Assembly: GCF_007483665.1 (NCBI RefSeq) | Contig: NZ_ML660183.1 | Coordinates: forward strand, 231,383-295,382 | From: Catellatospora sichuanensis | Lineage (GTDB): Bacteria > Actinomycetota > Actinomycetes > Mycobacteriales > Micromonosporaceae | Direction: 5' to 3' | Length of the DNA: 64,000 bases | Position numbers and translations under genes: made by a program | In this document: positions 55,967-64,000 of the stretch, in pieces | How positions within the stretch are numbered: position 1 is the stretch's first letter | How the letters are laid out: every line of letters begins with the position of its first letter | The notes under the pieces: model-generated | Seen by the model: only the letters and a program-made list of their open reading frames with translations | Database searches by the model: none | What the model was told of the DNA's origin: nothing

Positions 55967-56458
55967 TCACCGACCGGATCGCACCCGCCCGACGGCGACC
56001 AGGCCGTCCGCCAGGCGCTGCAGCAGCTCGTGCCTCGCGACAGCCTCATTGATCAGCCGCGCCACTTCCTCACTCCGGCGTGGACGGCGGCGCCACGGGT
56101 TGGCCGCGAGCCACATGGCCGCCTTGGCGACCACCTCGTCGCCGTCCCGCAGGTGGACGTGCACCCCGCCCAGGCGTGCAGTCGCCTGCGCCACCTGCGC
56201 CAGCGGCACTTCCCGGCGACTGCTCGCAAGGTTGTCGACGATGACTCTGTCCTCGGTCAGGACCAGCGTCTCGCGCCAGCCCGCACGCACGACCAACGCG
56301 CCTCCGGCCGCGACGAGCCCTTGGATGATCAGCGAGGCGATGCCCTCGTCGCCGTCAGCCCAGCCCCGTAGGGCCATGCCGGTGATCCAGGTGTAGACCA
56401 GCACCAGAGCGCCGCAGCGGATGAAGCGGATCGCAGGTGAGGGCCAGGTGCGTGACAC
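55967..56458 (-). CDS. PH-domain-like membrane protein
   Basis: 163 residues. Two N-terminal hydrophobic segments (IRCGALVLVYTWITGMAL, ASLIIQGLVAAGGALVV), then a small beta-rich domain (WRETLVLTEDRVIVDNLASSRREVPLAQVAQ) like bacterial PH domains and a basic C-terminal helix. GTG at 56458 is 6 nt after TATGCT, leaderless. Function unknown. Confidence 0.6.
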   Translation of the reverse strand: MSRTWPSPAIRFIRCGALVLVYTWITGMALRGWADGDEGIASLIIQGLVAAGGALVVRAGWRETLVLTEDRVIVDNLASSRREVPLAQVAQATARLGGVHVHLRDGDEVVAKAAMWLAANPWRRRPRRSEEVARLINEAVARHELLQRLADGLVAVGRVRSGR

Positions 56459-56515
56459 CCGGGGAGCATAGACCGGCCCGCACAGCCCTCCACCTGCGGA
56501 TTCACCAGGTCCTCG

Positions 56516-57142
56516 TCACGAGGTCGCCATGTAGGCCTTGGCGCGCCAGGCGAGCATGGTCAGCCAGGTCCAGCCCGTCAGCAGGGACAGGCGCTGCCAC
56601 AGCCCCGCCGTGTCCACCAGTGACGAATCCTGCTGGAAGCCGACCCCGGACAGGAAGAAGAACCCGAGGAAGGCCAGCCCGGACAGCACCGAGTACACCG
56701 CCCAGGTGCGGCCGGAACCGGCGGCCAGTACGAAGGTCGCCGCGCCGAGACTGAAGAAGGCCACCACGGAGAACAGGTCGTGCAGCGCCCCAGCGGTGCT
56801 GTAGGCGGCGGGCAGGGCCGGGGTGCCCGCGGGGTAGCCGCTGACCGGGTCGGTGACGAACAGTCCCGCACCGACGAGGCCGACACCCCAGAGCCCGACG
56901 AGGACCGCACCGATCTTGCGGCGTACGCCCGAAAGGTGCAGCAGAGCTGCCGCGAAGGCCACCGTGAGCAGGCCGCAGGCGACGAACACGGCGGTCTGCA
57001 CCCAGCCGTAGGGTCCCAGTGCCAGCGAGCTGACCGGATGCCGCAACACCTCGTAGCCGCCCGGCTTCACCGCGCCCTGGATCAGGAAGGCGACGACGAA
57101 CAGCGGTCCGGCGAGCACGCCACAGGTGCACAGAGCCTTCAT
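56516..57142 (-). CDS. DUF998 family membrane protein
   Basis: 208 residues, six membrane helices. RHPVSSLALGPYGWVQTAVFVACGLL is the DUF998 signature. Conserved actinobacterial family without known function. Followed upstream by cutA; the gap (33 nt) allows co-transcription. Confidence 0.8.
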   Translation of the reverse strand: MKALCTCGVLAGPLFVVAFLIQGAVKPGGYEVLRHPVSSLALGPYGWVQTAVFVACGLLTVAFAAALLHLSGVRRKIGAVLVGLWGVGLVGAGLFVTDPVSGYPAGTPALPAAYSTAGALHDLFSVVAFFSLGAATFVLAAGSGRTWAVYSVLSGLAFLGFFFLSGVGFQQDSSLVDTAGLWQRLSLLTGWTWLTMLAWRAKAYMATS

Positions 57143-57175
57143 GACCGTCGATTCTGCCCCGGCGGGCCGCCGCCG

Positions 57176-57502
57176 TCACTGCCCGGTTTCGGCGGCCACC
57201 CAGTCCAGGTAGGCGGGGTTGCCCGCGACCACCGGCGTGCACACGATCTCAGGCGTGTCATACGGGTGCCGGTCGAGGATGTGCCGCTCCAGTGCCGGGT
57301 AGCCGTCGGCCGTGGTCTTGAAGACGAGCATGTACTCGTCTGCCTCCTCGACCGCGCCCTGCCAGCGGTACACGCTGCGGATCGGGCCGCCGAGCTGCGC
57401 GCACGCCGCGACCCGCGCCTCGACCGCCGAACGAGCCAGCGCCAGTGCCGCGTCCCGGTCGTCCAGAGTCGTGACGACCTGGACGAACTTCGCGTCGCCC
57501 AT
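57176..57502 (-). CDS. cutA: CutA divalent-cation tolerance protein
   Basis: 108 residues. CutA core visible: VVTTLDDRDAALALARSAVEARVAACAQL, the VYRWQGAVEEADEYMLVFKTT segment and the closing HPYDTPEIVCTPVVAGNPAYLDWV. Forms trimers; linked to copper tolerance in E. coli, though its biochemical role is unsettled. Start at 57502 chosen because GGAGG lies 5 nt before the ATG; ATG at 57517 is in frame. Confidence 0.92.
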   Translation of the reverse strand: MGDAKFVQVVTTLDDRDAALALARSAVEARVAACAQLGGPIRSVYRWQGAVEEADEYMLVFKTTADGYPALERHILDRHPYDTPEIVCTPVVAGNPAYLDWVAAETGQ

Positions 57503-57653
57503 CTCCACCTCCGTCATCGCCGCGTACCGGACACGCTAGTGCCCACCCCGTGGGCAGCCACGACGCGGCCACCGCATAATGGCTCGCCCCGGCTTGGCGA
57601 GGGGTTCCACCCGCGGCGGCGGTGACAGACGTGTACCAGTCGAGGACGCATGG

Positions 57654-58074
57654 GTGGAGGACTTCGAGGACTTCGAGGACTTCGTGCGGGTGCGGTCGAG
57701 CGCGCTCGCACGGACCGCATACCTGCTCACCGGCGACCGGCACCAGGCGACGTTCCGGCGGTGCCGCTCCAACTGCCGGGCACCGGCCAGGGCAACGCGT
57801 CCACGCTCCTGCTGGAACCCGGCGGGCCCCGCCGTGTGGTGGTCGCTGATCCCGGCCTGGACACCTTGTGCCCGATCTGGGCGTCAGACGCGCTCGCGGG
57901 CGAGCCGCACGGGTGGCCGTTCGGGGTGTCCACCGCACGGTGGACGTGGTGGTGGCGGGAGATCTTCGTCGGGCTGTCGGCGCTGGCGGGGCTCGGCGTG
58001 CTCCGCAGGAATCTGCGCCGCAGGCCCGCGCAGCCCTCACCCGGACCGGACCGGCCCGCCGCCGAGCCCGCCTG
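57654..58074 (+). pseudogene. Fusion remnant: ECF sigma N terminus joined to a membrane-protein C terminus
   Basis: From GTG 57654 the frame reads VEDFEDFEDFVRVRSSALAR then TAYLLTGDRHQA, the start of SigE-type ECF sigma factors. After about 57750 similarity ends. In a different frame the DNA then encodes GQGNASTLLLEPGGPRRVVV and a C-terminal helix (REIFVGLSALAGLGVL) ending at a TGA at 58074, which is the tail of an unrelated membrane protein. A deletion joining two genes, probably once neighbours, explains this. GAGGACTTC is repeated three times at 57657-57683. Confidence 0.65.
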
Positions 58075-58087
58075 ACACGGCTCGTCC

Positions 58088-58126
58088 CCGGTCACGGTCT
58101 GCGGGCGGCCCGCAGACCGTGACCGG
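58088..58126. terminator. Perfect 19-bp inverted repeat
   Basis: Arms 58088-58106 and 58108-58126 pair perfectly (CCGGTCACGGTCTGCGGGC and its complement) around one central base, so the practical loop opens a few pairs. Lies just past the end of the CE1 esterase gene. Confidence 0.75.
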
Positions 58127-58142
58127 GACGGTCACCGGTGCA

Positions 58143-59498
58143 TCACGCGATGGTGCAGGCGCTGCCGTTCAGGGTGAACGACGGCGGCTTGCCGGTGTTG
58201 CCGGTGTGGTTGGCATTGAACCCGATGGTGGTGCTCGCGCCGGGCGCGAGCGTGCCGTTGTAGTTCAGGTTCCGGGCGGTCACCGTGCCGCTGGTCGGCG
58301 AGTAGGTCGCGCTCCAGCCGGAGGTGATCGCCTGCCCGCCGGGCAGCGTGAACGCCAGCGCCCAGCCGTTGACCGTGGACGTTCCGGTGTTGGTGATGGT
58401 GATGTTCGCGGTCAGGCCGGTGTTCCAGGCGTTGACCGTGTACCCGACCCGGCACGCGCCCTGCGGCTGCGGGCTCGGCGGGGTGCTCGGCGACGGCGGG
58501 GTGCTGGGCGAGGGCGGGGTGCTCGGCGACGGGGGCGTGCTGGGCGACGGCGGGGTCGACGGGCTCGGCGGCGCTGAGGTCAGGCCGAAGAACTGGATCG
58601 CCATCAAGGCCTGGCCGCTCAGTGGCAGGTTGTGGCCGACCCCGGCCAGGCTGACGCCCTCGACCGCGACGTTGACGCCCGAGCCGCCGTAGCGGGTCCG
58701 GGTCCAGCCGGACTGCGGCGTGTCGGTGTACGTCGGGGTCTGGCTCAGGCCGTGCACGTTGGTCCACTGCTTGATGGCCTCGCCGAAGTTCGGGTAGCGC
58801 AGCGTCGCGTCGTCGGTGCCGTGGAACAGCTGCATACGCGGCCGGGGCCCGGTGTAGCCGGGGTAGGCGGCGCGGACCTGGTCGCCCCACTGCTGGGCCG
58901 TCTTGATCAGCTGGCCGTTGGCGCAGGTGCTGTTCCACATCGAGCCGTCGGTCGTGGCGAAGCACCCGAACGGCACGCCCATGAAGGACGAGCCCGCCTT
59001 GAAGACGTCCGGGTACGCCCCCAGCAGGACGTTGGTCATCATGCCGCCGGACGAGGCGCCGGTGGCGTAGACGCGGCCGGCGTCGCCGCCGCGGTTGCTC
59101 ACCACCCACCGCACCATCGAGACGATGCTGAGCGAGTCGCTGCCGCCGTTGTGGGTCAGCGATGCCGACGACGACACGTCGAAGCAGCTGCCGCTCCGCG
59201 TCGCCGACGGGTAGATCACGATGAACTTGTACTGGTCGGCCAGCTGCGCGAACTGCGTACCCGAGTAGAAGGCCGGGCCGGTGCCGGTGCAGTAGTGCAC
59301 CGCGACCACGACCGCGGGCCGGGTGCCGATGTTGTCGGGCACGTACAGGTGCATGCGCAGGTTGCTGGGGTTGGTTCCGAAGTTGGTGACCTCGGTGAGC
59401 GTCGCCGCCGCGGCAGGTGGTGTAGCGACCACCAGTCCTCCCACGATGGCCAGGGCCGACGCGGCGAGCGCCAGTAACGTCCTGACTCCTCTTTGCAT
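58143..59498 (-). CDS. Secreted PHB-depolymerase/CE1-like esterase with CBM2
   Basis: 451 residues. Signal peptide (LLALAASALAIVGGLVVATPPAAAA), alpha/beta-hydrolase domain of the esterase/PHB-depolymerase type with nucleophile elbow G147-A-S149-S-G151, a linker made of about six PPSPST repeats, and a C-terminal family 2 carbohydrate-binding module (CRVGYTVNAWNTGLTANITI). CBM2 binds cellulose or xylan, so the substrate is probably acetyl- or feruloyl-xylan. GGGAGGAG precedes ATG 59498. Two palindromes lie upstream and a LacI-family gene is next to it. Confidence 0.9.
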   Translation of the reverse strand: MQRGVRTLLALAASALAIVGGLVVATPPAAAATLTEVTNFGTNPSNLRMHLYVPDNIGTRPAVVVAVHYCTGTGPAFYSGTQFAQLADQYKFIVIYPSATRSGSCFDVSSSASLTHNGGSDSLSIVSMVRWVVSNRGGDAGRVYATGASSGGMMTNVLLGAYPDVFKAGSSFMGVPFGCFATTDGSMWNSTCANGQLIKTAQQWGDQVRAAYPGYTGPRPRMQLFHGTDDATLRYPNFGEAIKQWTNVHGLSQTPTYTDTPQSGWTRTRYGGSGVNVAVEGVSLAGVGHNLPLSGQALMAIQFFGLTSAPPSPSTPPSPSTPPSPSTPPSPSTPPSPSTPPSPQPQGACRVGYTVNAWNTGLTANITITNTGTSTVNGWALAFTLPGGQAITSGWSATYSPTSGTVTARNLNYNGTLAPGASTTIGFNANHTGNTGKPPSFTLNGSACTIA

Positions 59499-59532
59499 GG
59501 TGTCTCCTCCCGCGGCGGGGCAGCGCCACTGA

Positions 59533-59542
59533 GAAACGTTTC
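59533..59542. promoter_or_regulatory. Palindrome GAAACGTTTC in esterase promoter
   Basis: Perfect 10-bp palindrome 35 nt before the esterase start; CG-centred symmetric sites of this kind are typical of LacI-family operators. Confidence 0.5.
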
Positions 59543-59552
59543 CAATATGTAA

Positions 59553-59566
59553 GCGAATGCATTCGC
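59553..59566. promoter_or_regulatory. Palindrome GCGAATGCATTCGC in esterase promoter
   Basis: Perfect 14-bp palindrome 55 nt before the esterase start, next to the first one. Together they suggest sugar-dependent control, but which regulator binds which site is not known. Confidence 0.5.
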
Positions 59567-59704
59567 CCGAACCATAGACGTCGATGCGAAGCAGGGTCAA
59601 GGCAAGCCGGGGACCGGTACTTTCGGCGCGCTGGACGGCGGCTCAGCCGGTGATCACGGCGCCGGGGTGGCGACACGCCGCTGAACACGTCCACACGTTC
59701 ATGA

Positions 59705-60883
59705 TCAACGTGGCGGGGGCGGCGGGGCGGTGCTGGCGCGGAGGGTGAGGTCGGTGGCCAGTTCGACGCGCAGGCGGGGTGGCACCTCTCCGGCGGCGAG
59801 GGTGAGGGCGAGGTCGGCGGCGGCCGCGCCCATCTCGGCCAGCGGCTGGCGCACCGTGGTCAGCGCGGGGCCGCTCCAGCGGGCGAACTCCAGGTCGTCG
59901 AAGCCGACCACGCTCAGGTCGTCGGGCACCCGGCGACCGGCCCGGCGGGCCGCTTCGTACACACCGAGGGCCAGCAGGTCGTTGCAGCAGAACACGGCCG
60001 TCGGCGGGGCGGACAGGGCGAGCAGATCCCGCCCGTGCCGCAGGCCGTCCTCGTAGGACAGCGTGCCCGAGCGCAGCAGCTGCTCCTCGACCGGCACACC
60101 CGCGGCGTCCATCGCGGCGCGGAAGCCGTCGAGGCGGGCTCGGGCGGCCAGGAAGCCGGGCGGCCCGCCGATCATCGCGATCCGGCGGTGGCCCAGTTCC
60201 AGCAGGTGGCGGGTGGCGGTCAGGCCGCCGTTCCAGTTCGCCGCGCCGACCGAGGGCACGCTGTGCACCGGCTCGCCCGTCGGGTCCAGCGCCACCAGCG
60301 GGATCCCGCTCGCCGCGAGCCGGGCGTGCTCGCGGCGCATGGCCGCGCCGTACACCGCGATGACCGCGACCGGACGCCGCCGCAGCACCTGGTCGAGCCA
60401 GCCGGGCCCCGACGCCGTCTCGGTGAAGCCGACGGCGAGCTGGCGCGCGCCCGCGACCTGCGCCACCCCGCGCATGATCTCGATGGCCAGGTGGCTCTCC
60501 AGCGCCTGGAAGGCGACCTCCAGCATCGGCGCCTGGGTGACCGCGTCGGGGCGGCGGTAATCCTGCTCCCGCAGCACCCGTTCGACCCGCTCGCGGGTCT
60601 CGGCGGCGACACCGGGATGTCCGTTGAGCACTTTGGACACGGTCGGTGCGGACACCCCGGCCAGCCGGGCGACGACCGCGACCGTGGTCTCCCCGCGGCG
60701 TCTGCCCCGCCGCGCGACGGGCGCGCTCTTCGCGGCGCGCCCGGTCTGGGCGGGCAAGGCCGCCGTTGCGGGGGGCACGGCGTCGGCCGACCCGGTCCTG
60801 GCGGCATGATGCCCGGGACCGCCGGGCGGGGCCGGCGGTCCGGGCAGGTCGTGGCCGGTGACGGCCGGATCCGCAGCGGTCAC
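59705..60883 (-). CDS. LacI-family transcriptional regulator
   Basis: 392 residues. A Pro/Ala-rich extension of about 50 residues precedes the LacI helix-turn-helix (TVAVVARLAGVSAPTVSKVLNGHPGVAAETRERVERVL). The ligand domain is periplasmic-binding-protein-like (PTAVFCCNDLLALGVYEAARRAGRRVPDDLSVVGFDDLEFA). GTG at 60883 overlaps the EcsC stop (GTGA). Third gene of the amidase operon; sits upstream of the esterase on the same strand and is a candidate for binding its promoter palindromes. Confidence 0.9.
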   Translation of the reverse strand: MTAADPAVTGHDLPGPPAPPGGPGHHAARTGSADAVPPATAALPAQTGRAAKSAPVARRGRRRGETTVAVVARLAGVSAPTVSKVLNGHPGVAAETRERVERVLREQDYRRPDAVTQAPMLEVAFQALESHLAIEIMRGVAQVAGARQLAVGFTETASGPGWLDQVLRRRPVAVIAVYGAAMRREHARLAASGIPLVALDPTGEPVHSVPSVGAANWNGGLTATRHLLELGHRRIAMIGGPPGFLAARARLDGFRAAMDAAGVPVEEQLLRSGTLSYEDGLRHGRDLLALSAPPTAVFCCNDLLALGVYEAARRAGRRVPDDLSVVGFDDLEFARWSGPALTTVRQPLAEMGAAAADLALTLAAGEVPPRLRVELATDLTLRASTAPPPPPR

Positions 60884-61620
60884 TGCGAGGCCGGGCGCGG
60901 GTGCGGCACGGCGGTCAGGGCCGGCGGCCGGTACAGGTTGATCGTGCGCGAGGCCAGGTCGTTGACGGTCGACGAGTTCGCCCACGCGCCGAACACGATC
61001 GCCGCGAACGGGATCGCCTTCGCGGCGACCTTGCGCACCGCCCGCATCCCGGCCATCTGCGCGAGCTTCCAGCTCAGCCGCCCGAGCGCCCGGCCGACCG
61101 GGGCCCGGCTCGCGGTGGTGCCGACGCCCTTGGCCAGCGCGGCTCCGACGCCTTCGCGGCCCTGGGCGACGCCGAGCGCCAGCCGGGCCGCCTCGGTCGC
61201 CTTGTGCACCCGCTGCAGCACCAGCAGGTCGGTGGCCCGGTCGGGGTGGGTCGGGTCGACGCCGTACACGGCGGCCAGGTGCAGCACCAGGCGGCTCTGC
61301 GTCCAGGCCAGGGTCGCCAGGTCGGCGATCGCGCCGGGCAGGCCGACCGAGCCCGACACCGCGCCGGTGAACCTGGCGTGCCGCCGGAACCGCTTGACCG
61401 CGAGCTGCGCCAGGCCGTCGGGGTGCATGTTCGGGTACATGGTGCGCATGCGCGCGACCCACGCCGCGGCCTGCGGCCCGATCCGGGTCACCGCCTCCAG
61501 CGCCAGGTGTTCGGGGGCGTACTGGGGATCGGCCTTCATCCGCTGCCACAGCCCCGGCGGCGGGGCCTCGCGGACGTCCAGGTCGGAGTCTGCCGGCGCG
61601 AGCGCGCCCGGTTCGGTCAT
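60880..61620 (-). CDS. EcsC-family protein
   Basis: 246 residues. EcsC-like core with alternating hydrophobic and basic helices (FTGAVSGSVGLPGAIADLATLAWTQSRLVLHLAAVYG, then VHKATEAARLALGVAQ). EcsC of Bacillus belongs to an ABC transporter operon, but no ABC transporter is near here. ATG at 61620 overlaps the amidase stop and its stop overlaps the LacI start, so the three genes are coupled. Confidence 0.8.
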   Translation of the reverse strand: MTEPGALAPADSDLDVREAPPPGLWQRMKADPQYAPEHLALEAVTRIGPQAAAWVARMRTMYPNMHPDGLAQLAVKRFRRHARFTGAVSGSVGLPGAIADLATLAWTQSRLVLHLAAVYGVDPTHPDRATDLLVLQRVHKATEAARLALGVAQGREGVGAALAKGVGTTASRAPVGRALGRLSWKLAQMAGMRAVRKVAAKAIPFAAIVFGAWANSSTVNDLASRTINLYRPPALTAVPHPRPASQ

Positions 61621-62780
61621 CGTAGAACCTCCGCGAGTTCGAGCAGGGACTCGTCCGTGCCGGGCGCGCCGATCAGGCACAGCCCGACCGGCAGGCCGGC
61701 CACGGCCGCGCCGGGAACGCTGAGCGCGGGCAGGCCCGCGACGCTGGAGATGCCGGTGAGGCCGAGGATCGGGGCACGCAGCGGGCCGGTGTCGACGCCA
61801 CGCCCGGGGGCGGGCGCGGGCGCGGTCGGGACGACCAGCACCGCGCCGTCGAGCAGCCGCGCCATCGTGGTCCGGACCGCGGTGATCTCCCGGTCGGCGG
61901 CCATCAGTTCCTCGTGGGTACGCGCCGACGCCAGGCGCACCCGCTCACCCACGCCGGGGCCGAAGACGGGTTCGTGCTCGCGTACCCAGTCACCGTGGCG
62001 CTGCCAGAACTCCCAGCCGGTGCGCACCGCGTACGCGAACCGGTAGTCCGGTGCCGGAGCCGAGCCCCACAGCGGCTTCTCGTCGCACGGCAGCGTCGCG
62101 GCCAGCCGTTCCAGGGCCGGCTGCAGCGCCTGGCGTACCGCCGGTTCGGCCAGCTCCCACAGGTCGGCCGGGGCGACGAGCCCGCGGATCGCAGTGGTGT
62201 CGGGGCCGCCGGTCAGCAGCACACCGGTCGCCGTACGCAGCAGCGGCAGGTCACGGGTGAGCAGGCCGGGTACGTCGAACGAGCCGCACAGCGGCACGAC
62301 CCCGGCCCGGCTGACCCGGCTGTGGCTGGGGCGCAGGCCGTACAGGCCGCACCAGCCGGCGGGGATGCGCACCGAGCCGCCGGTGTCGGTGCCCAGCCCC
62401 AGGTCGGCCGAACCCTCCGCGACCGCGGCGGCGGTGCCGTTGGAGGAGCCGCCCGTGATGTGCCCCGGTGCGGCCGGATTGTCCGGCGCGCCGTAGTGCG
62501 CGTTGGTGCCGAACAGGCTGTACGCCATCTCGTCGGTGTGCGTCTTGCCGACGATGTGCGCGCCCGCGCCGGTCAGCACGGCCACCGCCGCGGCGTCGCG
62601 GACCGCGGGCGGGTGCGTGGCGAGCCAGGTCGGGTTGCCGGCGCCGGTGGGCAGGCCGGCCACGTCGAACAGGTCCTTGACGGCCAGGCGCACGCCTAGC
62701 AGCGGGCCGTCGGCCTCGGGGCGCGACGGGATGTCGTCCACCCAAGGCACGTACGGGCCGGGGATCGGCAGCTCGGTCAT
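61617..62780 (-). CDS. Amidase-signature family hydrolase
   Basis: 387 residues. Ser-cisSer-Lys triad visible: K35 (RLAVKDLFD), S112 in GGSSNG and S136 in TGGSVRIP. Length and AtzF-like N terminus fit a short amidase that hydrolyses a small amide or allophanate-like compound; no GatB/GatC is near, so it is not the glutamyl-tRNA amidotransferase. First gene of a coupled operon with EcsC and LacI genes. Confidence 0.9.
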   Translation of the reverse strand: MTELPIPGPYVPWVDDIPSRPEADGPLLGVRLAVKDLFDVAGLPTGAGNPTWLATHPPAVRDAAAVAVLTGAGAHIVGKTHTDEMAYSLFGTNAHYGAPDNPAAPGHITGGSSNGTAAAVAEGSADLGLGTDTGGSVRIPAGWCGLYGLRPSHSRVSRAGVVPLCGSFDVPGLLTRDLPLLRTATGVLLTGGPDTTAIRGLVAPADLWELAEPAVRQALQPALERLAATLPCDEKPLWGSAPAPDYRFAYAVRTGWEFWQRHGDWVREHEPVFGPGVGERVRLASARTHEELMAADREITAVRTTMARLLDGAVLVVPTAPAPAPGRGVDTGPLRAPILGLTGISSVAGLPALSVPGAAVAGLPVGLCLIGAPGTDESLLELAEVLR

Positions 62781-62842
62781 CGCACTCTCCTACCACGAGC
62801 GCCCGGCCGGACCGGCGGGCGCACCACGTAGCTTAAATGCCT

Positions 62843-63931
62843 ATGGCCCCTGTGCTCAGTCGTCAAACACTCAACCGCGCCCTGCTGTCTCGCCAACTGC
62901 TGCTGCGACGTGCGCACACACCGGTGCACGAGGCGGTCGCGCACCTGTTCGGGCTGCAGGCGCAGGCCCCGAACCCGCCGTACGTCGCGCTGTGGAACCG
63001 GCTCGAAGACTTCGCGCCCGGCGAGCTGTCGCAGCTGATCACCGACCGGCGGGTGGTCCGCATCGCGCTGATGCGCTCGACGATCCACCTGGTCACCGCC
63101 GACGACTGCCTGGCGCTGCGGCCCTGGCTGGCGCCGGCGCTGGAACGCGGGCTGGCGGCCGGATACGGCAAGCAGCTGACCGGGCTGGACCTGGACGCGG
63201 TCGCCGCACACGGCCGCGAGCTGGTGGAGGCGCAGCCACTCACGTTCGCGGAGCTCGGCGCGCTCCTCGCACAGCGGTTCCCGGGCTACGACGCCGGGGC
63301 GCTCGCGCCGGTGGTGCGCATCCGGGTGCCGCTGGTGCAGGTGCCGCCGCGCGGGCTGTGGGGATCGAGCGGGCAGGCCGCGCACACCTCGGCGGAGTCG
63401 TGGCTGTCCGCCGGGCTCGCCGTCCCTTCGGCCGAGGACATGGTGCTGCGTTACCTGGCCGCGTACGGCCCGGCGAGCGTGCGCGACGTGCAGGCCTGGG
63501 CGGGCGTGACCCGGCTGAAGGAGGTCGTCGAACGCCTGCGGCCGCGGCTGTCGGCGTTCCGCGACGAGCACGGGGTGGAGCTGTTCGACCTGCCCGACGC
63601 GCCCCGCCCCGACGCCGACGCGCCCGCGCCGGTGCGCCTGCTGGGCGAGTTCGACAGCGTGCTGCTGTCGCACGCCGACCGCACCCGGATCATCTCCGAC
63701 GAGCACCGCAAACGCATCTTCACCATCAACGGCATCATCCGGCCGACCGTCCTGATCGGCGGGTTCGTCGCCGGGATGTGGCGCATCGAGCGCGAACGCG
63801 GCCGGGCGGTGCTCGCCGTCGAGCCGTTCACGGCGTTCACCGCCGCCGACCGCGACGCGGTGGCGCAGGAGGGGGCCCGGCTGCTGGCGTTCGCCGCCCC
63901 CGACGCGGCGCACGAGGTCCGGATCGGCTGA
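62843..63931 (+). CDS. Winged-helix DNA-binding protein (HTH_42, AlkZ-like)
   Basis: 362 residues. The pattern of SRQTLNRALLSRQLLLRRAH at the N terminus, HLFGLQAQAPNPPYVALWNRL, RIALMRSTIHLVTADD and LPDAPRPDADAPAPVRLLGEFD matches HTH_42 proteins, which include the AlkZ/AZL-type DNA glycosylases that unhook interstrand crosslinks in natural-product producers. The QxQ-like motif (LQAQAP) expected at the active site is present. ATG at 62843 is 8 nt after TAGCTT; an ATG at 62837 is too close. The distal end of the window is 69 nt away. Confidence 0.8.
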   Translation: MAPVLSRQTLNRALLSRQLLLRRAHTPVHEAVAHLFGLQAQAPNPPYVALWNRLEDFAPGELSQLITDRRVVRIALMRSTIHLVTADDCLALRPWLAPALERGLAAGYGKQLTGLDLDAVAAHGRELVEAQPLTFAELGALLAQRFPGYDAGALAPVVRIRVPLVQVPPRGLWGSSGQAAHTSAESWLSAGLAVPSAEDMVLRYLAAYGPASVRDVQAWAGVTRLKEVVERLRPRLSAFRDEHGVELFDLPDAPRPDADAPAPVRLLGEFDSVLLSHADRTRIISDEHRKRIFTINGIIRPTVLIGGFVAGMWRIERERGRAVLAVEPFTAFTAADRDAVAQEGARLLAFAAPDAAHEVRIG

Positions 63932-64000
63932 TACCGGTGACGGCGTGGGGGACCGGGCAAGGGCGCCCCGCGGGGCCCGCGCCGGGGCGGCGAAGAGGGG

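Noticed and set aside
58461..58570. Tandem DNA repeat in the esterase gene as a mobile or phase-variable element
   Set aside because: The repeats encode a PPSPST linker, common between catalytic and CBM2 domains; units stay in frame.

Overview
The window is a 64 kb chromosomal piece of a very GC-rich actinomycete. Gene style (frequent GTG starts, ATGA/GTGA overlaps, leaderless genes), a SigK/RskA pair, a BTAD/SARP regulator, CBM2-type secreted enzymes and short GGAAGGGCACCTTCTTA repeats all fit Micromonosporaceae (for example Catellatospora or Micromonospora). This is inferred from gene content; no rRNA is present to prove it. About 60 intact protein genes, three broken genes and one tRNA-like locus are supported. 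There is no CRISPR array, integrase or intact insertion sequence.

Region by region. 0-8 kb: edge of a putative LCP-family gene, a GNAT-DUF402 fusion, a divergent TetR/FAD-monooxygenase pair with two 30-bp operators, a frameshifted methyltransferase, a metallo-beta-lactamase-fold hydrolase, a small LigA-like protein, and a phosphate transporter with its DUF47 partner. 8.1-8.5 kb: two tRNA-like units whose 3' part lies before the 5' part, closed by a strong terminator. 8.5-13.1 kb: a three-gene translationally coupled operon with a processive GT2 synthase and two beta-helix proteins, probably for an extracellular polysaccharide. 13-18.6 kb: unknown proteins, RDD protein, M23 lipoprotein, DHA2 exporter with TetR.

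18.8-23.2 kb: SigK, RskA, a fasciclin lipoprotein and a membrane-anchored molybdopterin oxidoreductase. Matching promoter motifs before sigK and the fasciclin gene suggest one regulon. 23-32 kb: NmrA-like protein, VOC protein, NarL-type two-component operon, secreted protein, a duplicated unknown gene (one copy truncated), and an Hsp70-like protein fused to further domains. 32-40 kb: AI-2E-type permease diverging from a MacAB-like exporter operon, followed by a large SARP regulator. 40-49 kb: Nudix, SigB/SigF-type sigma factor, glycosyltransferase plus debranching-type glucosidase, MFS transporter diverging from a GlxA-type regulator.

49-64 kb: flavin reductase, Spo0M-like protein, VOC protein, UvrA-like ABC protein, DHA2 exporter, small membrane proteins, CutA, a sigma-factor fusion pseudogene, a secreted CE1/PHB-depolymerase-like esterase with CBM2, and an amidase-EcsC-LacI operon, ending with a winged-helix DNA-glycosylase-like protein. 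Many convergent gene pairs are separated by long perfect inverted repeats acting as bidirectional terminators. Many genes start 6-8 nt after a TANNNT -10 box, as expected for leaderless mRNAs.
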